From: Pirellulales bacterium
GTDB taxonomy: Bacteria; Planctomycetota; Planctomycetia; Pirellulales; JAEUIK01
Direction of reading: 5' to 3'
NCBI GenBank assembly: GCA_019694435.1
Contig: JAIBBZ010000022.1
Coordinates: forward strand, 35,872-99,871
DNA: 64,000 bases
The notes under the pieces: model-generated
Databases searched by the model: none
Told to the model about the DNA's origin: nothing
Seen by the model: the letters and a program-made list of their open reading frames with translations, nothing else
Made by a program: the position numbers and the translations under genes
In this document: positions 44,408 to 52,650 of the stretch, piece after piece
Layout: each line of letters opens with the position of its first letter
Numbering within the stretch: the stretch's first letter is position 1

Positions 44408-45667
44408 TCAGTCCGGCTTGCGGACCGACATGAGAAAGCTTGGGTTCAACGCTTCGAACCGGACGCGTTCGAGCTGGTAGATGCCCCGGGCGATGTTGAA
44501 CAGCCAGACTTTCACGTCGGGTCCGCGGGCGTGGAGCGTGCCATGCACTTCGGACAGGTTTTCGATGCTACCGACGGTCGCCACGAGCCGTCCGCCCGGC
44601 CGCAAGCGGTCGTAAGCGGCATCGACCACGCGGCTGATGCCGCGCCCGCTGCCGCCGACAAAGATCGCGTCGGGCACCGGCAGACCGGCCCACGCGTCCG
44701 GAGCGCGGCCATGCACGGCGACGAGATTCTTGACGCCAAACCGCTCGGCATTCGAGACCATCAACGCATGGTCGTCGGCGTCCATCTCGACGGCATACAC
44801 CTTGCCGCTGGCCGCGATTTGTGCGGCTTCGATGGCGACCGAACCGCTGCCGGCGCCGATGTCCCAGACGACGCTCGTCGGCCCCAGGTCGAGTTCGGCC
44901 AGGGCGACGGCCCGCAACTCGGCCGGCGTCAGCAGACCGTGCTTGGGCTTCGATTGCTGGAATGCCTCGTCAGGATTGCCGAACAATCGCCGTCCTAGTT
45001 GTTCGCTCGGGCGATCGGGCCGCTCGGGCTTGCGCACCAGAACCATGACGTTCGGCGCGGCGAAATCCTGCTGGGCCAATTCGGACATTTCGCCCACGGT
45101 CACGCGTTCGTCGGGCGAGCCGAGGTTCTCGCAGACATAACCGTAGAAGTAATCGAGGCGATTCTCGAGCATCGCCTGCGCCACGGCGCTCGGCGGATAC
45201 TGCTCGGTCGTGAACAGCCCGACCTTTTCAGCCGTACGGATGCGCTCGACAACGGCCTCCAGGGGGCGCGACGCCAAGTTGGTCAGGTAGGCCTCTTCCC
45301 AGCTTTCCTTCACGCGGGCAAAGGCCAGTTGCATGCTGCTCACGTGCGGGACGATCTCGAACCGGTCCTTGCCCAGCCGGCCGCAGAGATACCGGGCCAC
45401 GCCATAGAACAGCGGGTCGCCCGAAGCTAGGATCACGGCCCTTTTTTTTCCGGCCGCGTTGAGGCGGCTGGTCGCCTCGTCCATATCGCCCCCGACGGCC
45501 CATTTTTCCGCCTTGCTGGTGGGCACCAGGCGGAGCAGTTCGTCGGTGCCAATGAGCAATTCGGCGCGGTCGAGCAGGTCGCGCGCCGCGGCGGTCAGGC
45601 CTTCCAGGCCATCGTCGCCAATCCCGATGATGTGAATCTTTTCCGCGGCAGCCAAGGTTCGCGCCAT
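44408..45667 (-). CDS. cobL: CbiE-CbiT fusion, precorrin-6B/cobalt-precorrin methyltransferase
   Basis: 419 residues in two domains. The N-terminal CbiE half (IHIIGIGDDGLEGLT, LLIGTDELL, ILASGDPLFYG, NLGSPDERVTVG) is a tetrapyrrole C5-methyltransferase. The C-terminal CbiT half (LTPAELRAVALAEL, WDIGAGSGSVAIEAA SAM-binding loop, DAIFVGGSGRG) methylates C15 with decarboxylation. Together they match CobL. No other cobalamin gene or cobalamin riboswitch is seen here, so it is an orphan in this window. ATG 45665-45667 is chosen; GTG 45688 is an alternative start without a ribosome-binding site. Confidence 0.9.
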   Translation of the reverse strand: MARTLAAAEKIHIIGIGDDGLEGLTAAARDLLDRAELLIGTDELLRLVPTSKAEKWAVGGDMDEATSRLNAAGKKRAVILASGDPLFYGVARYLCGRLGKDRFEIVPHVSSMQLAFARVKESWEEAYLTNLASRPLEAVVERIRTAEKVGLFTTEQYPPSAVAQAMLENRLDYFYGYVCENLGSPDERVTVGEMSELAQQDFAAPNVMVLVRKPERPDRPSEQLGRRLFGNPDEAFQQSKPKHGLLTPAELRAVALAELDLGPTSVVWDIGAGSGSVAIEAAQIAASGKVYAVEMDADDHALMVSNAERFGVKNLVAVHGRAPDAWAGLPVPDAIFVGGSGRGISRVVDAAYDRLRPGGRLVATVGSIENLSEVHGTLHARGPDVKVWLFNIARGIYQLERVRFEALNPSFLMSVRKPD

Positions 45668-45840
45668 TCCCGGCGAAAGGTTCCTCACGAGCGTCCACGA
45701 CTCGTCCCGCCGGGGATTCTAGGCCACCGGGTTCGCGGCATGCAACCTTTGCCCACTTGATCGGGCGCCGTGGCGTGCGTTAGAACCCCGGGCGAACGCT
45801 TTGCAACCTGAAACCGGCATTCCTAGAAGCGGCTTGAAAC

Positions 45841-46824
45841 ATGCCCCGTGTGCTCGTCACCCCGTTCATGCTCCATCACCAGCCTGGCCCCTATCTCGAC
45901 GCGCTGTCCAGTGCGGGGCTCGAAGCGGTGTACCCGACAGGTGGCCGCTCGTTGATGGATCCCCAGTTGCTGACCGAAGATCTGCGGGGGGTCGATGCGG
46001 TCCTGGCCGGCATGGAGCCCTTCAATCGCGACGTCCTGGCGGCGTCGAAGCTGCGCGTGATTGCACGGATGGGCGTGGGCTACGACGCCATCGACGTCGC
46101 CGCGGCAACTCGGGGCGGGACCCTGATCACCATCACTCCCGGGACAAACGAGCCCTCGGTTGCCGAACAGACGCTGGCGCTGATCCTGGGTATCTATCGC
46201 GGCTTTCCAGGACGCGATCACGAGGCTCGTAGCGGCCATTGGAAGCGGCAGACGCTGCCGCGGCTGGCCGGCAAAACGCTCGGTTTGATCGGCCTCGGAC
46301 GAATTGGTCGCGCGCTCGTACCGCGGGCCCTGGGACTGGGCCTGAAGATCATGGCCTGCGATCCGATGGCCGATGCGGCATTTGCCGCGGCGCACCAGGT
46401 GCGGCTCTGCTCGCTCGATGAGTTGCTGGCCGAGGCCGACATCGTGAGCCTGCACTGCCCACGCACCCCCGAAACCGAGAATCTGATCAACGCCGCGGCC
46501 CTGGCACGGATGAAGTCCGGCAGCGTGTTGATCAACACCGCACGCGGCGAAGTGGTCGACGAAATGGCCCTGGTCGACGCCCTGCGGAGCCGCCATCTGC
46601 TGGGGGCGGGCCTCGACGTGTTTCGCGTCGAGCCGTTGCCGGCTGACCACCCGTTGACCAAGCTCGACAATGTTCTGCTCAGCCCGCATATGGGCGGCCT
46701 CGATCATGAGTCGGTCGTCGCCATGAGTCACAAGGCGGCCTGGTGTATCGGCGAGCTGTTCCAAAAGCGCTGGCCCGACGGCTGCGTCGTCAATCACTCG
46801 CTGCGCGAAGGCTGGCATTGGTAG
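45841..46824 (+). CDS. D-2-hydroxyacid dehydrogenase (phosphoglycerate dehydrogenase-like)
   Basis: 327 residues. It has RMGVGYDAIDVAAATRGG, NEPSVAEQTLALIL, the NAD-binding GLIGLGRIGRAL, catalytic Arg in INTARGEVVDE, Glu in FRVEPLP and His in LSPHMGG. It lacks the regulatory ACT/ASB domains of long SerA, so it may be a short phosphoglycerate or other 2-hydroxyacid dehydrogenase. It is divergent from the CbiE-CbiT gene and ends before a bidirectional terminator. Confidence 0.9.
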   Translation: MPRVLVTPFMLHHQPGPYLDALSSAGLEAVYPTGGRSLMDPQLLTEDLRGVDAVLAGMEPFNRDVLAASKLRVIARMGVGYDAIDVAAATRGGTLITITPGTNEPSVAEQTLALILGIYRGFPGRDHEARSGHWKRQTLPRLAGKTLGLIGLGRIGRALVPRALGLGLKIMACDPMADAAFAAAHQVRLCSLDELLAEADIVSLHCPRTPETENLINAAALARMKSGSVLINTARGEVVDEMALVDALRSRHLLGAGLDVFRVEPLPADHPLTKLDNVLLSPHMGGLDHESVVAMSHKAAWCIGELFQKRWPDGCVVNHSLREGWHW

Positions 46825-46864
46825 CCGGTCGCCGTCGCTGCGTCGGCGATCAAAGAAAAACGCC

Positions 46865-46910
46865 CCGCGCAACACCCGAGGCATTGCACGAGGCGCGGAT
46901 CGTTTTCTTT
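46865..46910. terminator. Bidirectional terminator between convergent genes
   Basis: CCGCGC (46865-46870) pairs with GCGCGG (46893-46898) around 22 bases. T-rich tracts follow on both strands: GTTTTCTTTT downstream on plus, and GTTTTTCTTTG on minus (forward 46851-46862). The position, between the dehydrogenase stop and the Fe-S carrier stop, fits a shared terminator. The loop is long, so efficiency is uncertain. Confidence 0.55.
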
Positions 46911-46941
46911 TGAGCGTCCGTATCCGGCCGCGAGCTACGGC

Positions 46942-47274
46942 TTAGGCCGAGAACGAGCTGCCGCAACCGCAGCTACGGGTTGCGTTCGGATTTTCGAACG
47001 TGAACCCGCGCTTTTCCAGCCCGTCGTAGAAGTCGACTTTGGTACCATCGAGGTACAGTGCACTCTTCTTGTCGACGACGACCGGCACGCCGAAGCAATC
47101 GAACTTGCTATCGGTCTTTTCGTCGTACTGGGTGTCGAAGCCCAGGCTGTATTGGAAGCCGCTGCAGCCGCCGCCCGCAACGCCCACGCGCAGCAAAGTC
47201 TCAGCGCCCAGGTTCTGCTCCTGAATGATCTTTTTGACTTCGGCCGCTGCTTTTTCGGTCAGGGTGACTGCCAT
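46942..47274 (-). CDS. erpA: A-type iron-sulfur cluster carrier (HesB/IscA/ErpA)
   Basis: 110 residues, the family's usual length. The three ligand cysteines are Cys37 ([10 protein letters not shown]) and Cys102/Cys104 (CGCGSSF at the C-terminus). Such proteins deliver [4Fe-4S] clusters to apo-enzymes. Assignment to ErpA rather than IscA or SufA is by overall resemblance only. It lies 130 bases after the cysteine desulfurase gene, with its own extended -10 promoter flanked by an inverted repeat. Confidence 0.9.
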   Translation of the reverse strand: MAVTLTEKAAAEVKKIIQEQNLGAETLLRVGVAGGGCSGFQYSLGFDTQYDEKTDSKFDCFGVPVVVDKKSALYLDGTKVDFYDGLEKRGFTFENPNATRSCGCGSSFSA

Positions 47275-47316
47275 TTTCGCAGGTACTCCCGTGCACTCGG
47301 TGTTTTTGCCAAATTC

Positions 47317-47338
47317 AGATGGCTAAATTATACCATCT
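47317..47338 (-). promoter_or_regulatory. Extended -10 promoter with flanking inverted repeat
   Basis: On the minus strand TGG-TATAAT (TATAAT at 47332-47327) is an extended -10 element about 55 bases before the Fe-S carrier start. AGATGG (47317-47322) and CCATCT (47333-47338) form a perfect 6-10-6 inverted repeat around it, a plausible operator for an iron or Fe-S-responsive repressor. Confidence 0.5.
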
Positions 47339-47404
47339 CGCGGCCAGAGAAAAGCCCGAACCGGTCGCGGGAATCGCTTGCGCGGCCGGATTCTTCGGCA
47401 TTTT

Positions 47405-48598
47405 TTACGCCATGCTACTCATCCGCCGGAGCCGGCGGACCGTCTCGGCCACTGCCGAGATCGCAAACTCAACCTCGTCCGGCGAGTTGAAACGGCCCAG
47501 CCCGAACCGCAGACTGGCCCGCGTCAGGTCGTCGCTGATCCCCAGGGCTCGCAGCACGTGGCTCGGCTCGGGATTGGCCGACGTGCAGGCGGCCCCCGAA
47601 CTGACGGCCAGGTCGCGCAGACTCATCATCAGCGCCTCGCCGTCGACATAGGCGAAGCTGAGATTCAGATTGCCCGGCAGCCGCGCGCCAGCCATCTCCA
47701 GCGGTGGGCCATTCAGCAGCACCTCGTCCAGTTCGGTGGTCAGTCCCCGGTACAATCGATCGCGCATGGCCGCAATTCGCTGCGTCTCGTCCGGCAACTC
47801 GGCGACGCAGAGCTCCAGCGCACGCGCAAGGCCTACGATGCCCGGCACGTTCAACGTGCCGCTGCGCAAACCGTGCTCCTGCCCGCCGCCTTCGATCTGG
47901 GGTTCCAGCCGTACGCTCGGCGCGCGCCGCCGCACGTAGAGCCCGCCGACTCCCTTGGGGCCGTAGATCTTGTGCCCCGAAAAGCTGAGCAGGTCGACGT
48001 CCAGGGCTTCGACGTTGACGGGCACTTTGCCCACGGCCTGCGTCGCGTCGCAATGCACGATCACGCCCCGCTGCCGGCAGAGCGCGGCGATCTCGGCGAT
48101 GGCTTGGATGACGCCGATCTCGTTGTTGGCCCACATGACCGACACGAGCAGCGTGTCGTCGCGCAGGGCATCGGCCACTTGCTGCGGATCAAGCCGCCCC
48201 GGGCAGGTCGAGCCGACCTGTTCCGGACTCAGCAGCGTGATTTCAAAATCGCGCCGCCCCAGACGCGCTAACGGCTCAAGCACCGACTTGTGCTCGGTCG
48301 ACACGCTCACCACGTGGTTGCCGCGCCGCCTGGCGCGTTCGCAAACGCCGCGGATCGCCAGATTGTTGCTCTCGGTGGCGCCGCTGGTGAAGACGATCTG
48401 CCGGGCGCCGGTGCCCAGCGCGGCCGCTACGCTTTCGCGGGCCGCATCGACCGCCTGCCGCGCCTCGTCGCCAAAGCTGTGATTGATGCTGCCGGCATTG
48501 CCGTACTTTTCACCGAACCAGGACAACATCGCCTCGAGTACCCGGGGATCGACCCGAGTCGTGGCATGGTTGTCCATGTAAATCGGCAGCTTGACCAT
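47405..48598 (-). CDS. Cysteine desulfurase (IscS/NifS type)
   Basis: 397 residues, a class V PLP enzyme that takes sulfur from cysteine for Fe-S and tRNA thiolation. It shows [48 protein letters not shown]-lysine in [12 protein letters not shown] and the mobile cysteine in [16 protein letters not shown]. Start ATG 48596-48598 ([10 protein letters not shown]) fits the family; a frame to 48664 is longer but unsupported. The order QueA, Nudix, desulfurase, A-type carrier on one strand suggests a linked Fe-S/tRNA modification transcript. Confidence 0.93.
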   Translation of the reverse strand: MVKLPIYMDNHATTRVDPRVLEAMLSWFGEKYGNAGSINHSFGDEARQAVDAARESVAAALGTGARQIVFTSGATESNNLAIRGVCERARRRGNHVVSVSTEHKSVLEPLARLGRRDFEITLLSPEQVGSTCPGRLDPQQVADALRDDTLLVSVMWANNEIGVIQAIAEIAALCRQRGVIVHCDATQAVGKVPVNVEALDVDLLSFSGHKIYGPKGVGGLYVRRRAPSVRLEPQIEGGGQEHGLRSGTLNVPGIVGLARALELCVAELPDETQRIAAMRDRLYRGLTTELDEVLLNGPPLEMAGARLPGNLNLSFAYVDGEALMMSLRDLAVSSGAACTSANPEPSHVLRALGISDDLTRASLRFGLGRFNSPDEVEFAISAVAETVRRLRRMSSMA

Positions 48599-48660
48599 GG
48601 CGCGTGCACTTCGGGCGGGCGCGAGCGAATCCAGGTGAATTATAGGCCCGCTACGGCCAT

Positions 48661-49290
48661 TCAATCGAACAATGCCCGCAGGCAGTACTGCGACCAGGTT
48701 TCAAAGCGGTCGCAATCGGCCAGCAAAGCATCGACCGGAGCAAAACCGGCGTCGCACAGGTCCGCTTCGCGCGGACGCACATGGGGCCCCGTCAAATCGA
48801 ACAGATGCACGATGCCCAGGTGGACGCGGCCCACTTCGGTCTGGTCGTCGTTGATCAAACCGACACATGCCGCGCGGTGCGGCCCGTCGAGATAGACCTC
48901 TTCCGCGAGTTCGCGGCGCATCGCCGCGTCGTAGAGATTGTCGGGCAGTTCGCCGGTTGCCGTCGTCCGATCCTCGGCCGAGATATGGCCGCCGACGCCG
49001 ATGCTCCGCTTGGCGTGCAGCCGTTGCTCGCCCTGGCCCGATCCCCGGGTGTAGTGGAACAAGCAGGGTCCGCGGTCCGGATCTTCATAGCGAAAGATCA
49101 CGTAGGGAATCAGTTGCTTCAAACTCGGATCGGCCTCGGCGGCGGGCCGTGGGACGAAGCGAAAATGCTCGTGGCGCAACAACCCCGTCACGTAGCGATC
49201 GACGTCGCGATGAAACCCCTGGAAGTGGCCCAGGCCGTGAAACACCTCGGTGGGAACCACGAGGACATGCTCGACATCGACCAGCGACAT
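48661..49290 (-). CDS. Nudix-like hydrolase
   Basis: 209 residues. A Nudix-type core is seen: [11 protein letters not shown], then [13 protein letters not shown], which keeps the REL-x-EE part of the Nudix box; the glycine and first glutamate spacing of the canonical box is not exact. [11 protein letters not shown] forms a later strand. The N-terminal 50 residues ([21 protein letters not shown]) are specific to a subfamily often annotated as phosphoesterase. The nucleotide substrate is unknown. ATG 49288-49290. Confidence 0.75.
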   Translation of the reverse strand: MSLVDVEHVLVVPTEVFHGLGHFQGFHRDVDRYVTGLLRHEHFRFVPRPAAEADPSLKQLIPYVIFRYEDPDRGPCLFHYTRGSGQGEQRLHAKRSIGVGGHISAEDRTTATGELPDNLYDAAMRRELAEEVYLDGPHRAACVGLINDDQTEVGRVHLGIVHLFDLTGPHVRPREADLCDAGFAPVDALLADCDRFETWSQYCLRALFD

Positions 49291-49376
49291 GACGACTCCC
49301 TTCTTGGGCGCGGGATGTTTGCTGCGCGCGAAAGAGGCATCATACCCCAGAGCCGGTTGGCGGCAACTTCGCGGCG

Positions 49377-50423
49377 TCAGACGATCAGCATCGCGTCGCC
49401 GTAGCTGTAGAAGCGATATTGTTCGCGCACCGCCTCGCGATAGGCGTCCCGCATCAGTTCGTCGCCGCCAAAGGCCCGCACCAGCACCAGCAAGGTGGAT
49501 CGCGGCAGGTGGAAGTTGGTCAGCAGCGCGTCGACTACGTGGAAGCGAAAACCGGGGCGAATGAACAGGTTCGTCTGCCCGGTCCAGGGGCGCAGCTCGC
49601 CGCTGGCCGCGGCCGTTTCGAGCACGCGAACGGTCGTCGTGCCCACGGCCACGACGCGCCCGCCGTCTTGCCGGCGCCGGCGAATGCGTTCGGTGGCCTC
49701 CGCGTCGAGGTGTCCCCATTCGGTGTGCATCATGTGTTCGGCGAGCGAGTCGACCTGAATTGGCCGAAACGTATCGAGGCCCACGTGCAGCGTCACGCGA
49801 CAGCGCTCGACGCCGATGTCCTCGAGCATGCTGAGCAGGGCCGGCGTGAAGTGCAGTCCGGCGGTCGGCGCGGCGGCCGAACCGGGGGTTGCCGCATAGA
49901 CCGTCTGATAGCGATCCAGGTCGGCGTCGATCATTTCCCCGCCGCGGATATAGCAGGGCAGCGGCACGCGCCCCAGACGGCCCAGAATGGTCCAAGCGTC
50001 TTCATGCGAATCGGGGCGCGCCGTCCAGACGCCGCCGTCGTGCCGCTCGACCAAGAACAGGCCGATGTCGTCGCCTCCGCGGCGGTCGATCAGTTGAATC
50101 CGTTCGCCCGGCCGCAGTTTTCCCCGGCACTTGCCGATAACGCGCCAAAAGCCTGCCGCGTCGACGGACAGGAACAGGCCTTCCCAACGTCCTGCCGTGG
50201 GCATCCGGCGCCCCAGCAGCCGCGCCGGCACTACTTTGGTGTCGTTGACGACGAGCGTGTCGCCGGGCGCGAGCAGCTCGGGCAGGTCGCGAATGTGCCG
50301 ATGACTCCAGCGGCCTCGCCGGCGGTCGACCACCATCAACCGGCTGTCGGCGCGATTGGCCAGCGGGTGCTGGGCAATCAAAGCCTCGGGAAGTTCGTAG
50401 TCGTATTGATCGAGTTCCGACAT
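49377..50423 (-). CDS. queA: S-adenosylmethionine:tRNA ribosyltransferase-isomerase
   Basis: 348 residues. YDYELPEALIAQHPL, RADSRLMVVDR, LVVNDTKVVPARLLGR, AAPTAGLHFTPALL, LHVGLDTFRPI, TEWGHLDAEA and LLTNFHLPRSTLLVLVRAF are diagnostic QueA segments. It transfers the ribosyl part of SAM to preQ1-tRNA to make epoxyqueuosine at position 34. ATG 50421-50423 matches the QueA N-terminus. It is divergent from the GT4 gene. Confidence 0.95.
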   Translation of the reverse strand: MSELDQYDYELPEALIAQHPLANRADSRLMVVDRRRGRWSHRHIRDLPELLAPGDTLVVNDTKVVPARLLGRRMPTAGRWEGLFLSVDAAGFWRVIGKCRGKLRPGERIQLIDRRGGDDIGLFLVERHDGGVWTARPDSHEDAWTILGRLGRVPLPCYIRGGEMIDADLDRYQTVYAATPGSAAAPTAGLHFTPALLSMLEDIGVERCRVTLHVGLDTFRPIQVDSLAEHMMHTEWGHLDAEATERIRRRRQDGGRVVAVGTTTVRVLETAAASGELRPWTGQTNLFIRPGFRFHVVDALLTNFHLPRSTLLVLVRAFGGDELMRDAYREAVREQYRFYSYGDAMLIV

Positions 50424-50532
50424 AGACCGCTCTAGGCGCCTCCAGGCCATCCAGTGCAAGCTGGAGCTACGCAATCATACGCAATCAGCGGGCCTCGGCG
50501 CGCTCTCGCGCCGCAACCTCATCGAGGCGGAC

Positions 50533-51699
50533 TTGGTCAGCGCTCCCGAAACCATCTCGACTTTGCTCGGACGGCCGCTGCGGTTGGCGCTCTGCATCAC
50601 CGAGCTCGAGCCCGGCGGAGCCGAACGCTCGTTGGTCGAGTTGGCAACGCGCCTGGCGCCCGAACAGGTGCGCGCGGCGGTCTACGTGTTGGCCGGACGG
50701 CCGCCGCCGCCGCGAGATCTACTGGTGCAGCGGCTGATCGATTGCGGCATCGAGGTGCATTTCGGCAACGCCCGTCACGCGGGGCACCTCGTCCCCACGC
50801 TGCGCTGGCTGGCTCGCGCTTGGCGCGAGGCTCGGCCCGACATCGTGCACAGTTTCTTGTTCCATGCCAATCTCAGCGCGCGGTTTGCGGCGCGCCGGGC
50901 CGGTGTGCCACACGTTGTCTGCGGCATTCGCGTCGCCGAACATGGAGTAGCCTGGCATCGCTGGTTGGACCGGGTCACGCAGAGTCGCGTCGACGCGTTC
51001 GCCTGCGTGAGTGAGTCGGTCGCCGAGTTTTCGGCAACCATCACCGGGCTGCCCGCCGAAAAGCTCGTGGTCATTCCCAACGGCGTCGATGTGGCACGCC
51101 TGGCCGCACTGCCAGCGCGCTCGGCCGAGGAGCTTGGTTTGCCGCACGGCCGGCGGTTTCTCGCGTTCGTTGGCCGGCTCGACTACCAGAAGGGCATCGA
51201 CTGGCTCATCCACCTGGCCCCGCGCCTGCTTGCCGCGTTGCCCGAGCATGATTTGTGCGTCGTGGGCGACGGACCACTGCGCGCGTGGATCGAAGCGAAG
51301 GTGCAATCCAGCAGTGCTCACGAGCGGATTCATCTCCTGGGTTGGCGCAGCAACGCCAGCGACTATCTGGCACTGTCTGAGGTCCTGCTGTTGCCATCGG
51401 CCTGGGAGGGATTGCCCAACGTCGTGCTCGAAGCCATGGCGCTCGCGCGGCCCGTCGTGGCGCATGACGTGGAAGGCGTGCGCGAACTCTTGCGACCCTT
51501 CGAGGCGCACCAGTTGGTACCGCGCAAAGATGAAGAATCGTTCATCCACGCGGTGGTTGCCTTGGCGCAAGATCGCCAACTCGCGGCCCAATTGGGCGCC
51601 GAGAATCAGCGCCACGCTCGCGAAGAGTTTTCGTTCGAGCGGATCGTTGGCGAGTATTTGAATCTCTATTTCGCGCTCCTCGCACCGCGGCACACGTGA
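50533..51699 (+). CDS. GT4-family glycosyltransferase
   Basis: 388 residues. The N-terminal Rossmann-like part starts LRLALCITELEPGGAERSLVEL, and the C-terminal part has VVIPNGVDV, FVGRLDYQKGIDWLI, LCVVGDGPLRAWIE and PSAWEGLPNVVLEAMA (the EX7E nucleotide-sugar motif). No membrane span. The acceptor is unknown; exopolysaccharide or envelope glycan is the usual role. TTG 50533 is a tentative start with GAGGCGG very near; the conserved part begins at about residue 16. Confidence 0.87.
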   Translation: MVSAPETISTLLGRPLRLALCITELEPGGAERSLVELATRLAPEQVRAAVYVLAGRPPPPRDLLVQRLIDCGIEVHFGNARHAGHLVPTLRWLARAWREARPDIVHSFLFHANLSARFAARRAGVPHVVCGIRVAEHGVAWHRWLDRVTQSRVDAFACVSESVAEFSATITGLPAEKLVVIPNGVDVARLAALPARSAEELGLPHGRRFLAFVGRLDYQKGIDWLIHLAPRLLAALPEHDLCVVGDGPLRAWIEAKVQSSSAHERIHLLGWRSNASDYLALSEVLLLPSAWEGLPNVVLEAMALARPVVAHDVEGVRELLRPFEAHQLVPRKDEESFIHAVVALAQDRQLAAQLGAENQRHAREEFSFERIVGEYLNLYFALLAPRHT

Positions 51700-51784
51700 G
51701 TTGGTGTCTCCACGCTAAGTGGCTTCGGCCACACGCTTTAGCGAATTCCATTTAAGCGGCTTTTCGAGGCGCTCGAGAACTTGC

Positions 51785-51812
51785 TTGACGCTTTGTGTCG
51801 AATGGCTATCTT
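51785..51812 (+). promoter_or_regulatory. Promoter of mraZ
   Basis: TTGACG (51785-51790), 16 bases, then TATCTT (51807-51812). It overlaps the first of the TGG boxes, so MraZ binding would cover the -10 and the start site. Confidence 0.55.
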
Positions 51813-51847
51813 TGGGCCGAAGTGGGACTGAGTGGGAGAAAATGGTG
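51803..51847 (+). promoter_or_regulatory. MraZ operator: five TGG boxes at 10-bp spacing
   Basis: TGGCT (51803), TGGGC (51813), TGGGA (51823), TGGGA (51833) and TGGTG (51843) are each separated by exactly five bases, i.e. one box per helical turn. MraZ of E. coli and mycoplasmas binds TGGGN repeats with 5-base spacers in its own promoter. The three central boxes match fully; the outer two keep TGG. This points to autoregulation of mraZ-rsmH. Confidence 0.85.
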
Positions 51848-51852
51848 AGTCG

Positions 51853-52338
51853 ATGGCTTGGACCGGCACCTATTCGCGGTCGCTGGACGACAAGCTGCGG
51901 CTGGCCATCCCGAAGCCCCTGCGTGACGATCTCAAGGCTGCCCAACAGGAGGTTCTCTACGCGGCTCCTGGCACCGACGGATCGCTGGCCCTGTACGGCG
52001 AGGATGCCTTCACGCGGCTGGCGGCCCGACTCACGGGGGCCTCGCCAACGGCCAAAGACGTGCGCGATTTTGGTCGCATGTTTTACGCCCGAGCCCAGCG
52101 ATTGGACATCGACGGTCAGGGCCGAATTCGCCTGCCCACCGACCTCGCGACCGGGGCCGGGCTATCGCGCGAGGTCGTCTTGCTGGGCGTCAACGATCAT
52201 CTGGAGCTTTGGGACCGGACTCGCTGGGAATCCTATCTAGCCGAGAAGAGTCCGTTGTACGACCAGATCGCCGAGGCGGCCTTCAAACCCGCAGGTAACT
52301 TGCACTCGAACCCGATCACGCCACCAGGAGAAGACTGA
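51853..52338 (+). CDS. mraZ: Transcriptional regulator MraZ
   Basis: 161 residues with two SpoVT-AbrB-like swapped-hairpin domains: WTGTYSRSLDDKLRLAIPKPLR (first) and RLDIDGQGRIRLPTDL (second). MraZ forms a ring that binds TGGG repeats and regulates the division and cell wall cluster, including itself. ATG 51853 fits the conserved N-terminus; GGTGAG is just upstream and partly overlaps the last operator box. rsmH follows after 312 bases. Confidence 0.92.
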   Translation: MAWTGTYSRSLDDKLRLAIPKPLRDDLKAAQQEVLYAAPGTDGSLALYGEDAFTRLAARLTGASPTAKDVRDFGRMFYARAQRLDIDGQGRIRLPTDLATGAGLSREVVLLGVNDHLELWDRTRWESYLAEKSPLYDQIAEAAFKPAGNLHSNPITPPGED

Positions 52339-52650
52339 ACAGCAGGCCGATTAGGCTGGAAAAGTTGGACATCGACCGCATGACGCCGCGCAGGACAGAG
52401 GCCACCGTCCGCGCGGTGCAAGTCGGCTCAGCCCTGAGAGGGCCGACGGCGGTTGATGGGTCGGGAGAACAGGATGCTCTCGGCCGCTTCGAGCGGAGCA
52501 TGTGATCCTCCTTGCCGCCATGCCTTCCGCAGGTAGCCGCCCCAGCGTGGGTGCACGGATGTGCCCCGGGGAGGTAACCTCAAGCATGTCGGGCGCGTGC
52601 CATGGGTGCGCTGCCGCTTCCCTGCTTTTTCTCGAACGAGTCACTGGCCT
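52339..52650 (+). other. mraZ-rsmH intergenic spacer
   Basis: 312 bases, unusually long for this pair. A hairpin ATGCTC / GAGCAT with inner CGCT-TCG-AGCG lies at 52474-52501. An ATG at 52474, with GGGAG six bases upstream, opens a 20-codon frame (MLSAASSGACDPPCRHAFRR) ending 52536, which could be a leader peptide but has no other support. No promoter was recognised. Confidence 0.4.

Noticed and set aside
45668..45840. Possible cobalamin riboswitch before the CbiE-CbiT gene
   Set aside because: The region is too short and lacks the B12-box consensus.
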